This document shows, piece by piece, positions 1-9,843 of a stretch of DNA of 55,280 nt. The translations under genes and the position numbers were made by a program. Position 1 is the stretch's first letter. The number at the start of each line of letters is the position of its first letter. The stretch spans positions 1 through 55,280 of the forward strand of contig JAKAEE010000016.1 of NCBI GenBank assembly GCA_021820065.1. The letters are read 5' to 3'. This stretch comes from Bacteroidota bacterium (lineage in GTDB: Bacteria; Bacteroidota; Ignavibacteria; Ignavibacteriales; Melioribacteraceae). Under the pieces are notes generated by a model. The model worked only from the letters and a program-made list of their open reading frames with translations, ran no database searches and was not told the DNA's origin.

Positions 1-35
1 CTTTCTTAAATTAATCAACAAATAAGGAGTAAAAT

Positions 36-3000
36 ATGCATCGAAAGATTTTTTACTTTTTGCTATTTCTAGCTCTTTGTCCTGTCTTACTTACGGCAGG
101 TACAAGGGGTAGAATTAAGGGAAAAGTAGTCGATTTGCAGACGGGGGAAGGTTTAATTGGAGCTAACGTAGTTGTAGTGGGGACTACCTTTGGTGCTAAT
201 ACCGATGCAAACGGCGAATTTCTCATCCAAAACCTGGAAGCTAGTGAGTACACCTTAAGGGCTTCCTATGTAGGCTATAAGAGCATTACTCTTTCTAATG
301 TGAGAGTTAATGCCGACCTTACAGCTTACGTTACAATTCAGTTGCCGAGCGAAGATATTCAAGTCGGTACTGTAGAGATAGTTGCTCAGAAACCAATGAT
401 TCAAAAAGATGCTACAAACGCTGTGAGGATTACAACGAATGATGACATTCAAGCATTGCCGGTTCGTGGAGTTAACAGCATCGTTGGATTAACTGCCGGT
501 GTAGTTGCTCAAAATGGTAACTTGTATATCCGCGGCGGTCGTATGGATGAAGTTGGTTATTATTTGGAAGGGATCTCAATAACTAACCCATTCGCTGGTG
601 GAAGAGCAGTAACTCTTTCTCAAGATGCAATAGAAGAAATTCAAGTTCAATCCGGCGGTTACACAGCTGAGTTCGGCGGTGCAAATGCCGGTATCGTTCG
701 TCAACAGTTGCGTTCCGGTGGTCCGGAAATGAAAGCAAGTTTGGAATGGATAACAGACAATATTTCATTCAAGAGCAAAAATAACTTCTTTGATGGTAAA
801 AAAAATCTTGGCGCTTACTCATGGGGTTACAATGAGACCAGTGCTGTACTAAGCGGTCCACTCATTGATAACAGATTCAAATACTTCTTCAACTTTGATT
901 ATGTATATAATAGAGATAACAATCCACAACCATGGCCAGGTGCAAATTTAGGAATCATTGGCGACCCGTCGTCTGGAGATACAGTAAATTTGGTATACCC
1001 GGCTGGTCCTCTTAAGGGTGAACAAAGCCAGTCCTATACTTACACTGGTACATTCAACATGGATTTCAAACCGGTATTGCTGAGATTTTCCGGCACTTAT
1101 ACTGCTTCAAATAGCGATATAGCCGGAGATGCAAACAACAATATTGGCGGTGGTATCCGTAGTATTAATCAAACCCGTTATGGAAGAAATGAAAGCTCGA
1201 ATGGTGCATTCACTGTAAAATTAACCCATGTTCTCAGTTCCTCAATGTACTATGAACTTTCTGGCGGCTATTACATGCAGAAGGGTGAAAACTTTACACC
1301 TGGTTTAGGTTCAGATTACTGGAGCTACGGAGATAGCGTTGCAAGTGCTAATTTGGGATGGACAATTCCAAGATCACCTCTTGAAATTAAAAACGGTCGT
1401 GTCGGCAGGTATGTTGCACCTACTTTTGATAACATTATGGGTTTTCGTTTTGCAAGGAATGGTGTAGTTCCTGTCAACTATTCGAAATTAGATCGTCATA
1501 ATATTTCATTTAGTGGTGCGTTGTCGTTCCTGGTTGGTAAAGCTCACTCTTTCAAAGTTGGCGGAGATTATACACAGTATACTTTGCGCAACTGGAGCGG
1601 TGTTAATACAACCGGTTTGGCTAATAAGGTTTATCAATACCAGGTTGCCAACCCGAATGGTGATCTCAACGCTTACAAGAGACAGCTTCTGTTAACCAGT
1701 GGCGTAAATAATTACGGTTACGATGTGTTTGGCAACCTAAGCAATGCCGGATTCGACGCACCGCATAAACCTGTATTTGCAAGCGCTTACATTCAAGATA
1801 GAATTGAGTATGAAGATCTTATCATCAACGCAGGTTTGAGATATGATTACATCAACATCGATAACAAGATGTTTGTTGACCCGTCTAGGCCTGAAGATGG
1901 TATTGATAGAAACACCGGTGAAATGATTGATGCCGGTTGGACAAAAGTTCCAACGTTCAGTGCTGTTAGCCCGAGACTTGGTTTCTCATTCCCGGTTACT
2001 GATAAAACCGTTTTCCATGCTCAGTATGGTAAGTTCATTCAGCAGCCTGCATTAAGCACTGCATACAGAGGTTATTATAGAATCGGCTTTGAAATAAAAG
2101 GTGGGTTCTTTATTCCTACACCTGCAGGCGCAAACATTCGTCCAACTAGAACAACCCAGTATGAATTAGGATTTACTCAGCAGTTAACAGACTTTATGTC
2201 GTTCGACATTACCGGTTACTATAGAGACATAAGTGATGAAGTTCAGTACATGAATCAAGCAGTAAATGCGGGTTCACCATTCCAGAACTACAATACTCTT
2301 ACTAACGGCGACTATGCTACAACGAAGGGTGTTGAGCTCTCGGTGAACATGCGTAGATATGAAAGAGTTGCTGTAAATGCCAACCTTTCATTCCAGGATG
2401 CGCGCGGTACCGGTTCAGATCCATTCTCTAATACCGGTGTTGTTGGAGCTCCGCTTGATGGTGTAACGATTTACTATCCAAAATATGTTAGCCCTCTTTC
2501 ATATAATCAGGCTGTTAGAGGAAACGTTAACGTAGATTACAGATTTGGTCCAAACGATGGTCCATCAATACTTCATGATTTTGGTATATCGGTATTGGCA
2601 ACATTCAACAGCGGTCACCCCTATACATTAGGTACTGGTTCATTAAATGCTGAAACAGATTCACGTTTCAGATTACCAATTGAAGCATTGAACTCGTCTA
2701 TCACACCTTCACAGTTCCAGGTAGACCTGCGAGTTGACAAGACCATTCCATTGTTCGATAAATTGTCTCTCAATGTTTACGTGTTTGTAATTAACCTGTT
2801 TGATAACAAGAATATAAATAATGTATTCTTAAGAACCGGTACTCCTGAAGATGACGGCGTTGTTAGTAATCCGGAACTCGCTGCCCAATTGATTCAAACC
2901 TACGGAGCTAGATACGCTGATGTTTACAAGACTCTGCAATTGGATTATCAAGGCGGTTATGGCGGCGGTTCACTTGGCGGTGCTACCGGCGGCGGTAACT

Positions 3001-3050
3001 TATACGGTCCTCCAAGACAGATCCGTTTAGGTTTCAGGTTGGAATACTAA
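36..3050 (+). CDS. TonB-dependent outer-membrane receptor with carboxypeptidase-regulatory-like domain
   Basis: The 1004-aa protein has a signal peptide (about residues 1-21). A carboxypeptidase-regulatory-like beta-sandwich follows (about 27-110, with GKVVDLQTGEGLIGANV), then a plug domain (about 120-230, with LYIRGG and LEGISITNP) and a long beta-barrel ending in an aromatic residue (RLEY). This architecture belongs to SusC/Oar-like TonB-dependent receptors of Bacteroidota, which import or organise large ligands at the outer membrane. The ATG has an AAGGAG ribosome site six bases upstream. It heads a tight operon with a secreted protein and a PorV-like protein, so it may act with T9SS cargo. 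The substrate cannot be read from sequence. Confidence 0.85.
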   Translation: MHRKIFYFLLFLALCPVLLTAGTRGRIKGKVVDLQTGEGLIGANVVVVGTTFGANTDANGEFLIQNLEASEYTLRASYVGYKSITLSNVRVNADLTAYVTIQLPSEDIQVGTVEIVAQKPMIQKDATNAVRITTNDDIQALPVRGVNSIVGLTAGVVAQNGNLYIRGGRMDEVGYYLEGISITNPFAGGRAVTLSQDAIEEIQVQSGGYTAEFGGANAGIVRQQLRSGGPEMKASLEWITDNISFKSKNNFFDGKKNLGAYSWGYNETSAVLSGPLIDNRFKYFFNFDYVYNRDNNPQPWPGANLGIIGDPSSGDTVNLVYPAGPLKGEQSQSYTYTGTFNMDFKPVLLRFSGTYTASNSDIAGDANNNIGGGIRSINQTRYGRNESSNGAFTVKLTHVLSSSMYYELSGGYYMQKGENFTPGLGSDYWSYGDSVASANLGWTIPRSPLEIKNGRVGRYVAPTFDNIMGFRFARNGVVPVNYSKLDRHNISFSGALSFLVGKAHSFKVGGDYTQYTLRNWSGVNTTGLANKVYQYQVANPNGDLNAYKRQLLLTSGVNNYGYDVFGNLSNAGFDAPHKPVFASAYIQDRIEYEDLIINAGLRYDYINIDNKMFVDPSRPEDGIDRNTGEMIDAGWTKVPTFSAVSPRLGFSFPVTDKTVFHAQYGKFIQQPALSTAYRGYYRIGFEIKGGFFIPTPAGANIRPTRTTQYELGFTQQLTDFMSFDITGYYRDISDEVQYMNQAVNAGSPFQNYNTLTNGDYATTKGVELSVNMRRYERVAVNANLSFQDARGTGSDPFSNTGVVGAPLDGVTIYYPKYVSPLSYNQAVRGNVNVDYRFGPNDGPSILHDFGISVLATFNSGHPYTLGTGSLNAETDSRFRLPIEALNSSITPSQFQVDLRVDKTIPLFDKLSLNVYVFVINLFDNKNINNVFLRTGTPEDDGVVSNPELAAQLIQTYGARYADVYKTLQLDYQGGYGGGSLGGATGGGNLYGPPRQIRLGFRLEY

Positions 3051-3084
3051 TTTCAAGTTTTGAAAATTATAACAGGAGTAAAAC

Positions 3085-6000
3085 ATGAATATAAAATTAA
3101 TCAGAAATTTTAGCTTAATGCTGTTGCTGGTTGTTTTTACTGCAGCGGTGTTTGCTAAAGGAGGCGGTGATAAGAAACCCGCCCCCACTAATGCGCTTGC
3201 AGATTCTGTGTCCTGGACTCACTTCAACATTAACAATATATCCACCTGGTTCCAGAATAACGGTTCTTCAGATATAAACCAGAATGGTAACTCAGGTCTT
3301 GTATTTCCGAAAGGAAGTAACAAAACTGCTGCATTCCAGTCAGGTTTCTTGTGGGGAGGCAAAGTTGACGGTCAAGTGAGAGTTGGTGGTTCTGCTTATA
3401 GACAGGGAACTGTACCTGGCAGAATTCTACCAAACGGCACTGCGGAAGACCCGAAGGCTCCTGATGTTCGTATTTACAGAGTAAGAAGAGACTATGCAGA
3501 TCCTAATGCAGATTTCAGCAGTGAAGTAGCGGACGGAGAAGGCAATGCAGCAGATGTAAGAAAGCGTTACGATACGGATTGGAAAGCATGGCCTGCAACA
3601 CAAGGCGCACCATTCGAAGATGTTAACGGTGACGGAAAATATGATCCAGCCGTTGATATTCCAGGTGTTCCGGGCGCAGATCAAACAATCTGGTTTGTTG
3701 CAAATGATCTTGATGCTTCACAGACTGATTACATGTACGGTTCTTTGCCTATGGGTATTGAAGAACAAGTTACTGTTTGGGGTTACAATACAACCGGTGC
3801 ATTAGGTAACATGTTCTTTAGAAAATATACAATCATTAATAAGAACTTAAGTCAAAAACCTTTCACAGAAATGTTTGTAAGTATGTGGAGTGACGTTGAC
3901 TTAGGCGATGCAGGCGACGACTTTGTTGGATGCGATACTACTCTTAGTATGATGTACTTTTACAACGCAAAAGCTGTTGATGCTCAATATTCTCCACTTC
4001 CTCCACCGGCGACTGGTTTCGACTTTTTCCAAGGCCCAATTGTACCTGGCGCTGCAACAGACCAAGCAATTTATAAAGGTGCGTATAAAGCCGGATATAA
4101 AAATCTTCCAATGACAGGATTCTACTTCTTCATAAACTCTGATCCGGTTTATAGTGACCCGACTCAAGGCGATTATACAAGGGGTACTTTGGGATTTTGG
4201 AACTTGTTCCATGGAAAAGTATCTTCAACCGGTGCTGACTTTACTGATCCCCACACTGGTGCAAGAACCATGTATCCTCTTGCCGGCGATCCTGTTGCAG
4301 GAACCGGTTGGATTGACGGTCAACTTCATCCGCCTGGAGATCGGCGTGGCGGTATGACCTCAGGTCCATTTAATATGGCTTACGGTGACACTCAGGAAGT
4401 GGTAGTAAGTGAAATATGTGCCGGTGCTGTACCTGGTGTTGATAGATTGGGTGCTATTCAGCTACTTAAATTCTACGACCTCCAAGCTCAGTTGGCATAC
4501 AACAACTTCTTTAATGTACCTAGTGCACCTCCTGCACCCGCAGTTGTTGCAAGTGTATTTGATAAGTCGGTTGTTCTTACTTGGGGAAGCGATCTTGTTC
4601 AGGTTGCTAAAACCGAAACTTTTTCAAAACTTGGATACTCATTCCAAGGTTATAACGTATATCAATTGCCAACAGCTACTGCTCAGGCATCTGAAGCTAA
4701 ATTGCTGGCAACCTACGATCTTAATGATGGTGTAGGAAAGATTATTGACAAAGCATTTGATCCGGTCGGCGGTGTTGTTACAGATAAAGTTGTTGAATTT
4801 GGCTCTGACACCGGTATCAAGAGAGTATACGAGTTTAACCGCGATTTGTTTAAAGGCGGATTACCGTTGAACAACGGAACTAAATACTTCTTGGCTGTTA
4901 CATCATATGCTTATAATCCTGATCCAAGCGCAGTTCCAAAAGCTTTGGAAAACCCAATTAACACAATCACTGTTGTTCCTCAGTTGCCAAACCCTGGCGT
5001 TCGTTATAATGGAACCTACGGTGATGTATTAACCGTTAACCATTCAGCTGGCAACAGTGATGGCATTGTTAGACCAATAGTAGTTGATCCTTCTAAGGTA
5101 AATAGTAGTACTTATACAATTACTTTTGGTAAACAGGGTAACAAGACAGTTTGGAATCTGGCATCAGGTTCTACAACAGTATTAAGCAACCAAACACATT
5201 TTGGAGCCGATGACGCGTTCCCTATAGTTGATGGTATCCAGGTTGGTGTTCAAGATGCACCACCACAGATTAAAGGACCGGGTGAAGGCGACGGTATGGT
5301 TGAAGTAGCTTACGGGGGTAAAGTTCTGACCGCAAGCCAATATGATAAAGCCGGTGCACCGTACAAAGGTAATAAGGTATGGCACAGTTTGAACTCTTCT
5401 CAAACGGTTAGATACTATGTTACTGCTGGCAATAACGGCAAAATTGAAAGCTTGTACCGCTATGTAACTTATGCCTCTCCACATGATTATGAATTCAGAT
5501 TTACTGCAAATGGCGGTTACGGCGTATACGCTTTTGAGGATGACAAAATCTGTAAAGTTCCTTTTGAACTTTGGGATATTGGTATTGGTACACCGGATGA
5601 TCCAAAAGACGATAGAAGAATGATTCCTCTTATCCTTCAAAACGTTGCTACCTCCGATACATGGGGATGGGCAACGGGCACAGATCCATATTTTGGATAC
5701 CCTATGTCCGACTGGGTATATTGGATGGATGCTAAAGATAAGACATTGGGAGACAAGGGTTACATGCAATTTGAAAACACTTGTGTCAAATCTGGCGGTG
5801 CCGGTGCAACATACAACTATGCATTCGATACAGATCCAACTGCTGGTGATTACAATGCAGATTTTCACGGAGGTTTTGTTTACCCGATCGGAAGATTTGC
5901 AATTGGAGACTATAGTAGTAAAGGAATGCCGCCTGCAGGAACGACGATAAGACTTAATTATACCAAACCAATTACGACATCGGATGTTTACAAATTCACC

Positions 6001-6360
6001 GCTCCTTCAGTAGTTAATGATCCTAATTTGGCTAAGACGGATGTTCAACAAATTAATGTATTCCCGAATCCGTACTATGGTGTTAACACGCAAGAAATTA
6101 ACAAGTACCAGAGATTCGTAACGTTCAGTCACTTACCAAACACTGCAACAATAAGAATCTTCAACTTGGCTGGTCAACTTGTTAGAACATTGCAGAAGAA
6201 TACACCGGATCAATTCTTTAGATGGGATTTACAAAACGATAATTCGCTACCGGTAGCAAGCGGTTTATATATCGTTTACATCGATATGCCAGATTTAGGA
6301 ACTACCAAAATCCTGAAGGTTGCTATTGTTCAAGAGCAACAAGTTCTGGATAAATTCTAA
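3085..6360 (+). CDS. Large secreted protein with T9SS-like C-terminal domain
   Basis: The 1091-aa protein has a signal peptide (about 1-24, cleaved near VFAKG). The body is rich in Gly, Asp and aromatic residues, with a fibronectin-like stretch around 485-640. The last about 100 residues resemble a T9SS sorting domain: INVFPNPYYG, then IRIFNLAGQLVRTL and ASGLYIVYIDM. It differs from the usual type A domain because it ends in a tail (VAIVQEQQVLDKF) rather than shortly after the terminal K-x-L-x-K-like strand. It lies 34 bases after the TonB receptor and 20 bases before the PorV-like gene, so it is probably the exported partner of that operon. No enzymatic motif is recognised. Confidence 0.7.
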   Translation: MNIKLIRNFSLMLLLVVFTAAVFAKGGGDKKPAPTNALADSVSWTHFNINNISTWFQNNGSSDINQNGNSGLVFPKGSNKTAAFQSGFLWGGKVDGQVRVGGSAYRQGTVPGRILPNGTAEDPKAPDVRIYRVRRDYADPNADFSSEVADGEGNAADVRKRYDTDWKAWPATQGAPFEDVNGDGKYDPAVDIPGVPGADQTIWFVANDLDASQTDYMYGSLPMGIEEQVTVWGYNTTGALGNMFFRKYTIINKNLSQKPFTEMFVSMWSDVDLGDAGDDFVGCDTTLSMMYFYNAKAVDAQYSPLPPPATGFDFFQGPIVPGAATDQAIYKGAYKAGYKNLPMTGFYFFINSDPVYSDPTQGDYTRGTLGFWNLFHGKVSSTGADFTDPHTGARTMYPLAGDPVAGTGWIDGQLHPPGDRRGGMTSGPFNMAYGDTQEVVVSEICAGAVPGVDRLGAIQLLKFYDLQAQLAYNNFFNVPSAPPAPAVVASVFDKSVVLTWGSDLVQVAKTETFSKLGYSFQGYNVYQLPTATAQASEAKLLATYDLNDGVGKIIDKAFDPVGGVVTDKVVEFGSDTGIKRVYEFNRDLFKGGLPLNNGTKYFLAVTSYAYNPDPSAVPKALENPINTITVVPQLPNPGVRYNGTYGDVLTVNHSAGNSDGIVRPIVVDPSKVNSSTYTITFGKQGNKTVWNLASGSTTVLSNQTHFGADDAFPIVDGIQVGVQDAPPQIKGPGEGDGMVEVAYGGKVLTASQYDKAGAPYKGNKVWHSLNSSQTVRYYVTAGNNGKIESLYRYVTYASPHDYEFRFTANGGYGVYAFEDDKICKVPFELWDIGIGTPDDPKDDRRMIPLILQNVATSDTWGWATGTDPYFGYPMSDWVYWMDAKDKTLGDKGYMQFENTCVKSGGAGATYNYAFDTDPTAGDYNADFHGGFVYPIGRFAIGDYSSKGMPPAGTTIRLNYTKPITTSDVYKFTAPSVVNDPNLAKTDVQQINVFPNPYYGVNTQEINKYQRFVTFSHLPNTATIRIFNLAGQLVRTLQKNTPDQFFRWDLQNDNSLPVASGLYIVYIDMPDLGTTKILKVAIVQEQQVLDKF

Positions 6361-6380
6361 AAAATTGAAGGAGACAGAAA

Positions 6381-7412
6381 ATGAAGAAAATAAATTTAAT
6401 AGGTTATCTTCTAATCATAGCTCTCTTCGCCTCCAGTAGCATCTTTGCCAGTGGTGGAAGCAGAAACGGTACAGCAGGTGCCGCTCAGCTTCTAATTCCT
6501 GTTGGCGCTCGCGGAGTGGCGATGTCTGGTTCTTCCCTTGTTGGAGCTACCGGAGTAGAAGCTTTGTATTGGAATCCTGCTAACCTTGCAAGAGGTGAAT
6601 CAAATACTAACGTTCTATTTTCACACATGAACTACATTGCAGACATGAGTGTTGAATACGGTGCTGTGTCAACAAACATCGAAGGATTCGGTGCTATTGC
6701 ATTTAGTCTTAAATCACTCAACGTTGGATCAATTCCGATCACTACAGTACAATATCCAGACGGAACCGGTGCTACATTCTCTCCATCATTTATGACAATT
6801 GGTTTCACTTACGCAAGATTGTTAAGTGACAGAATTGCAGTTGGCGTTACGGCTAACTTGATTACTGAAAAGATGGAATTGGTTTCTGCAACCGGGTTCG
6901 GATTCAACGTTGGTATTTCTTACAAGAACTTAGGAAACGTTGAAGGATTGAACTTCGCAGTTGTTTTGAAAAACTTAGGTCCTTCAATGAAATATGACGG
7001 TTCCGGACTTAATATATTGGCAACCGGTCAGGATCTGTCAAGACCAACCTCATATTATAAGATCGATGCGGCTTCATTCGAACTTCCGTCAACCTTAGAG
7101 TTAGGTTTAGGTTACACATACAATATCAATGCGAAAAACTCATTGATGTTCAACGGTGTATTCCAGAACAGTAACTTCTACGGCGACGAATATAAAGTTG
7201 GTTTGGAGTATGGTTTCAATAATGCCTTCTTCGTAAGAGGCGGATACGATTTCTTACCTGAGTTGAATAAAGATGCAAATATCTACGGTTTAACCGCGGG
7301 TATCGGTGTTAATTACAACTTAGGCGGAATAGACATGAAATTAGATTACGCTTACAGAGCGGTTAAATTCTTTGATGCAAATCATGTATTTACCGTAACG
7401 TTCGGATTCTAA
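6381..7412 (+). CDS. PorV/PorQ-family outer-membrane protein
   Basis: The 343-aa protein has a signal peptide (about 1-23, SIFA|S). Its N-terminus carries the family pattern AAQLLIPVGARGVAMSGS followed by ALYWNPANLA, typical of the PorV/PorQ (UPF0164) family. The rest alternates as a beta-barrel and ends in Phe (TVTFGF). PorV shuttles T9SS cargo from the translocon to the attachment complex. Its position directly after a protein with a sorting-like domain fits that role, although this could be a cargo-specific paralogue rather than core PorV. A GGAG ribosome site precedes the ATG and an intrinsic terminator follows. Confidence 0.8.
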   Translation: MKKINLIGYLLIIALFASSSIFASGGSRNGTAGAAQLLIPVGARGVAMSGSSLVGATGVEALYWNPANLARGESNTNVLFSHMNYIADMSVEYGAVSTNIEGFGAIAFSLKSLNVGSIPITTVQYPDGTGATFSPSFMTIGFTYARLLSDRIAVGVTANLITEKMELVSATGFGFNVGISYKNLGNVEGLNFAVVLKNLGPSMKYDGSGLNILATGQDLSRPTSYYKIDAASFELPSTLELGLGYTYNINAKNSLMFNGVFQNSNFYGDEYKVGLEYGFNNAFFVRGGYDFLPELNKDANIYGLTAGIGVNYNLGGIDMKLDYAYRAVKFFDANHVFTVTFGF

Positions 7413-7437
7413 GTCTAATCCTTATTTCTTTTGCATA

Positions 7438-7471
7438 CCTGAGCTCTCAACTAGAGGGCTCAGGTTTTTTT
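7438..7471 (+). terminator. Intrinsic terminator of the receptor/PorV operon
   Basis: A GC-rich stem CCTGAGC...GCTCAGG, with TCT/AGA extending the arms toward the loop, is followed directly by a run of seven T. It lies 25 bases after the PorV-like stop codon. Confidence 0.85.
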
Positions 7472-7584
7472 ATTTTAAAATGTGATGTATTTTTACCTGG
7501 TAGATAATTTGTTGGTTTGATAAAAAGAAATGAAATGCTTAAATAGGTTTTGCTAAAATTCCATTACCATTAACGAGGATTTTT

Positions 7585-8961
7585 ATGAAGAAGTTAATTG
7601 CAATTGTTTTCTTTCTACTTTGTTCGGGTTCTCTATGGGCGCAAAAGGATCTAAGTTTTGAACTTGATTATGCGCGGTTTAATTATGATACGACTTCAGT
7701 CTTCCTTGAGTTTTATTATGATTTAAATCCGCGGAACATGGTGGTGTCTCAGACGCCTCAAGGTTCGATTGTGGAAGCGATTGTGCACTTCGAAATAAAA
7801 AATATTGAAAGCGGAGAATTCTTCATTAATAAGAATTGGAAACTGTCTAACCCGGTAAATGCTGCGCCGGCAGACAGCGTTGCAAAATCTTTTGTTGGTT
7901 CACTCGGTTTTGTAATTCCCAAAGGCAAGTACACTTTGCTTGTTAAGGCATACGATGAGAAGAATGAAAAATTATCTAAGGTTATTACAGAGACTTTGCT
8001 TATTCAGCCTTTTAAAGAAACAAGATTTGCCGAAAGCGATGTTGAATTAGCCAGCAACATAAAAAGGGAAGGTGCTGATCCCAAATCTATTTTTTATAAG
8101 AACACTCTGGAGGTAATTCCAAATCCTTCTATGGTTTATTCCCATGAGATGCCGGTTTTGTTTTACTATGCGGAACTGTACAATCTCAAGCTTGAAGATC
8201 CGAAAACGGATTTCACTTTGCAGAAACTGCTATACAATAGTTCCGGTACTCAGGTTTATCGAAATTCGAAGAGCATAAAACAAGCCGATCATGCGGTTGT
8301 AGAATATGGTTTAATCAATCTTTCCAAACTGCCAACCGACTCATATAATTTGGTTTTCAGTTTAATCGATCCTAAAACAAATCAAGCGTTCATTTCACAA
8401 AAAAGATTTTATCTTTACAATCCGCACGTAGTTGATTCCAGCCTAACAAAAAAAGTTGAAGCCGGTGTTATGGGAAGTGAATACGCTCTTTACAGCAACG
8501 AAGAATGCGACAATATGTTTGCAGAGGTGAAATACATCGCTTCAAAGAATGAAATCAACCAATACAAAAGTTTGGATTCATTAAGCGCAAAGAGAGAATT
8601 CCTTTACAATTTTTGGAGCGCGAGAAATCCTAACCCGGGCAGCGCTAGAAACGACTACAAAGAAGAATACATGAAAAGAGTAGCTTTTGCAAATGAGAAT
8701 TTTTCGCGTGCCGGCAGAAAAGGTTATCTGACCGATAGAGGAAGAGTATTGCTTCTTTATGGCGAGCCAGATCAAAAAGACTATTATCCGAGCGAACCAA
8801 ACTTAAAACCTTACGAGGTTTGGTTCTATAACCAAATTGAAGGCGGAGTTTCATTCGTTTTTGGCGACTTAAGCGGCTTCGGCAATTATGAGCTTCTGAA
8901 CTCGACTAAACGAGGAGAGGTTCAAGACCCAAATTATATGGATAGGTTAGCGACACATTAA
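7585..8961 (+). CDS. GWxTD-domain-containing secreted protein
   Basis: The 458-aa protein has a signal peptide (about 1-20, SLWA|Q). The C-terminal about 130 residues match the GWxTD domain: FLYNFWSARNPNP, then KGYLTDRGRVLLLYGEPD, in which the signature Trp is Tyr. The domain is found in secreted proteins of Bacteroidota, Chlorobi and Acidobacteria, and its function is not established. The N-terminal two thirds look like beta-sandwich surface modules. The gene follows a terminator, so it starts a new unit that runs into the lipid A-type acyltransferase gene 6 bases downstream. Confidence 0.75.
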   Translation: MKKLIAIVFFLLCSGSLWAQKDLSFELDYARFNYDTTSVFLEFYYDLNPRNMVVSQTPQGSIVEAIVHFEIKNIESGEFFINKNWKLSNPVNAAPADSVAKSFVGSLGFVIPKGKYTLLVKAYDEKNEKLSKVITETLLIQPFKETRFAESDVELASNIKREGADPKSIFYKNTLEVIPNPSMVYSHEMPVLFYYAELYNLKLEDPKTDFTLQKLLYNSSGTQVYRNSKSIKQADHAVVEYGLINLSKLPTDSYNLVFSLIDPKTNQAFISQKRFYLYNPHVVDSSLTKKVEAGVMGSEYALYSNEECDNMFAEVKYIASKNEINQYKSLDSLSAKREFLYNFWSARNPNPGSARNDYKEEYMKRVAFANENFSRAGRKGYLTDRGRVLLLYGEPDQKDYYPSEPNLKPYEVWFYNQIEGGVSFVFGDLSGFGNYELLNSTKRGEVQDPNYMDRLATH

Positions 8962-8967
8962 AAGTTG

Positions 8968-9843
8968 ATGATTGATAAAAACAAAATCGAGTATTTTTTC
9001 TTTTTACTGTTCATAAAGATATTTAAGCTTATTGGACTTAAGGGAACCCGATATCTTGCTAAAATGTTGGGTTCTTTCGTCTATCATGTCATTCCTGTAC
9101 GAAAAAAAGTTGTAATTGAAAACTTGTGCAAAGCTTTCCCGGAGAAAAGTCTTTCTGAAATTAAATCCATTGCACACCGGACATATCAAAACATAACAAT
9201 CACTTTTTTTGAATTAATGTATGCGCCGAATTGTACGCAAGACCAAATTAAATCCTTTGTGGCGGTAGAAAATTTAGATGTAAGTACAAGAATTCTTAAA
9301 GAAGGAAAAGGATTTATTTTTCTCACAGCTCATTTTGGAAGCTGGGAAATGGCAGCTTTTACCCTGCCGCTTCATCTTCAAACCGGTTTTCATGTGCTGG
9401 CTCAACCGCAGAGAAATTCCCACATTACCAAGTGGCTAAACGATGCGCGCGAAAAGTTCGGCAACAAAGTAATTTGGGTCGGGGTTTCGGTTCGCCACAT
9501 AATTGAAGCGCTCAAAAAAGGCGGAACGGTTTGCATAGCTGGAGATCAAAGGGGACCAGTTGAAAGCGAGCGCGTTAACTTTATGGGAGTACCTACTTCC
9601 TACCACATGGGAACACCGGCAATAGTACTTAAAACCAAGTCTAAAGTTGTTGTTGGATTTGCGATCCGGCAAAAAGATTTTAATTATAGAATGAAATTGA
9701 CTGAATTGGACTTAACCGATCTTCCGTCTGAGGAAAGCAAACAAGTAGTTGAAGTTGAACGCCGCTATATTCTGATTTTAGAAAAGTTCGTTCGTGAATA
9801 TCCCGATCAATATTTTTGGATGCATAAAATTTGGAAGTACTAG
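8968..9843 (+). CDS. Lysophospholipid/lipid A acyltransferase family protein (LpxL/HtrB-like)
   Basis: The 291-aa membrane-associated enzyme has an N-terminal hydrophobic helix (about 8-25). The acyltransferase motif AHFGSWE supplies H122 and E127 (HX4E), and a later block reads IAGDQRGPVESERVNFMG. The family transfers a secondary acyl chain to lipid A precursors at the inner membrane. The ATG at 8968 is preferred to the TTG three bases earlier. The next gene, a glycosyltransferase 9 protein, overlaps its 3' end by 13 bases, which suggests translational coupling within a lipopolysaccharide-type pathway. Confidence 0.8.
   Translation: MIDKNKIEYFFFLLFIKIFKLIGLKGTRYLAKMLGSFVYHVIPVRKKVVIENLCKAFPEKSLSEIKSIAHRTYQNITITFFELMYAPNCTQDQIKSFVAVENLDVSTRILKEGKGFIFLTAHFGSWEMAAFTLPLHLQTGFHVLAQPQRNSHITKWLNDAREKFGNKVIWVGVSVRHIIEALKKGGTVCIAGDQRGPVESERVNFMGVPTSYHMGTPAIVLKTKSKVVVGFAIRQKDFNYRMKLTELDLTDLPSEESKQVVEVERRYILILEKFVREYPDQYFWMHKIWKY

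Noticed and set aside
5182..5868. 228-codon minus-strand open frame inside the 1091-aa secreted protein gene
   Set aside because: It is rich in Cys, Ile and Val with no domain, signal or ribosome site, and is fully antisense to a well-supported gene. It is a codon-bias shadow.
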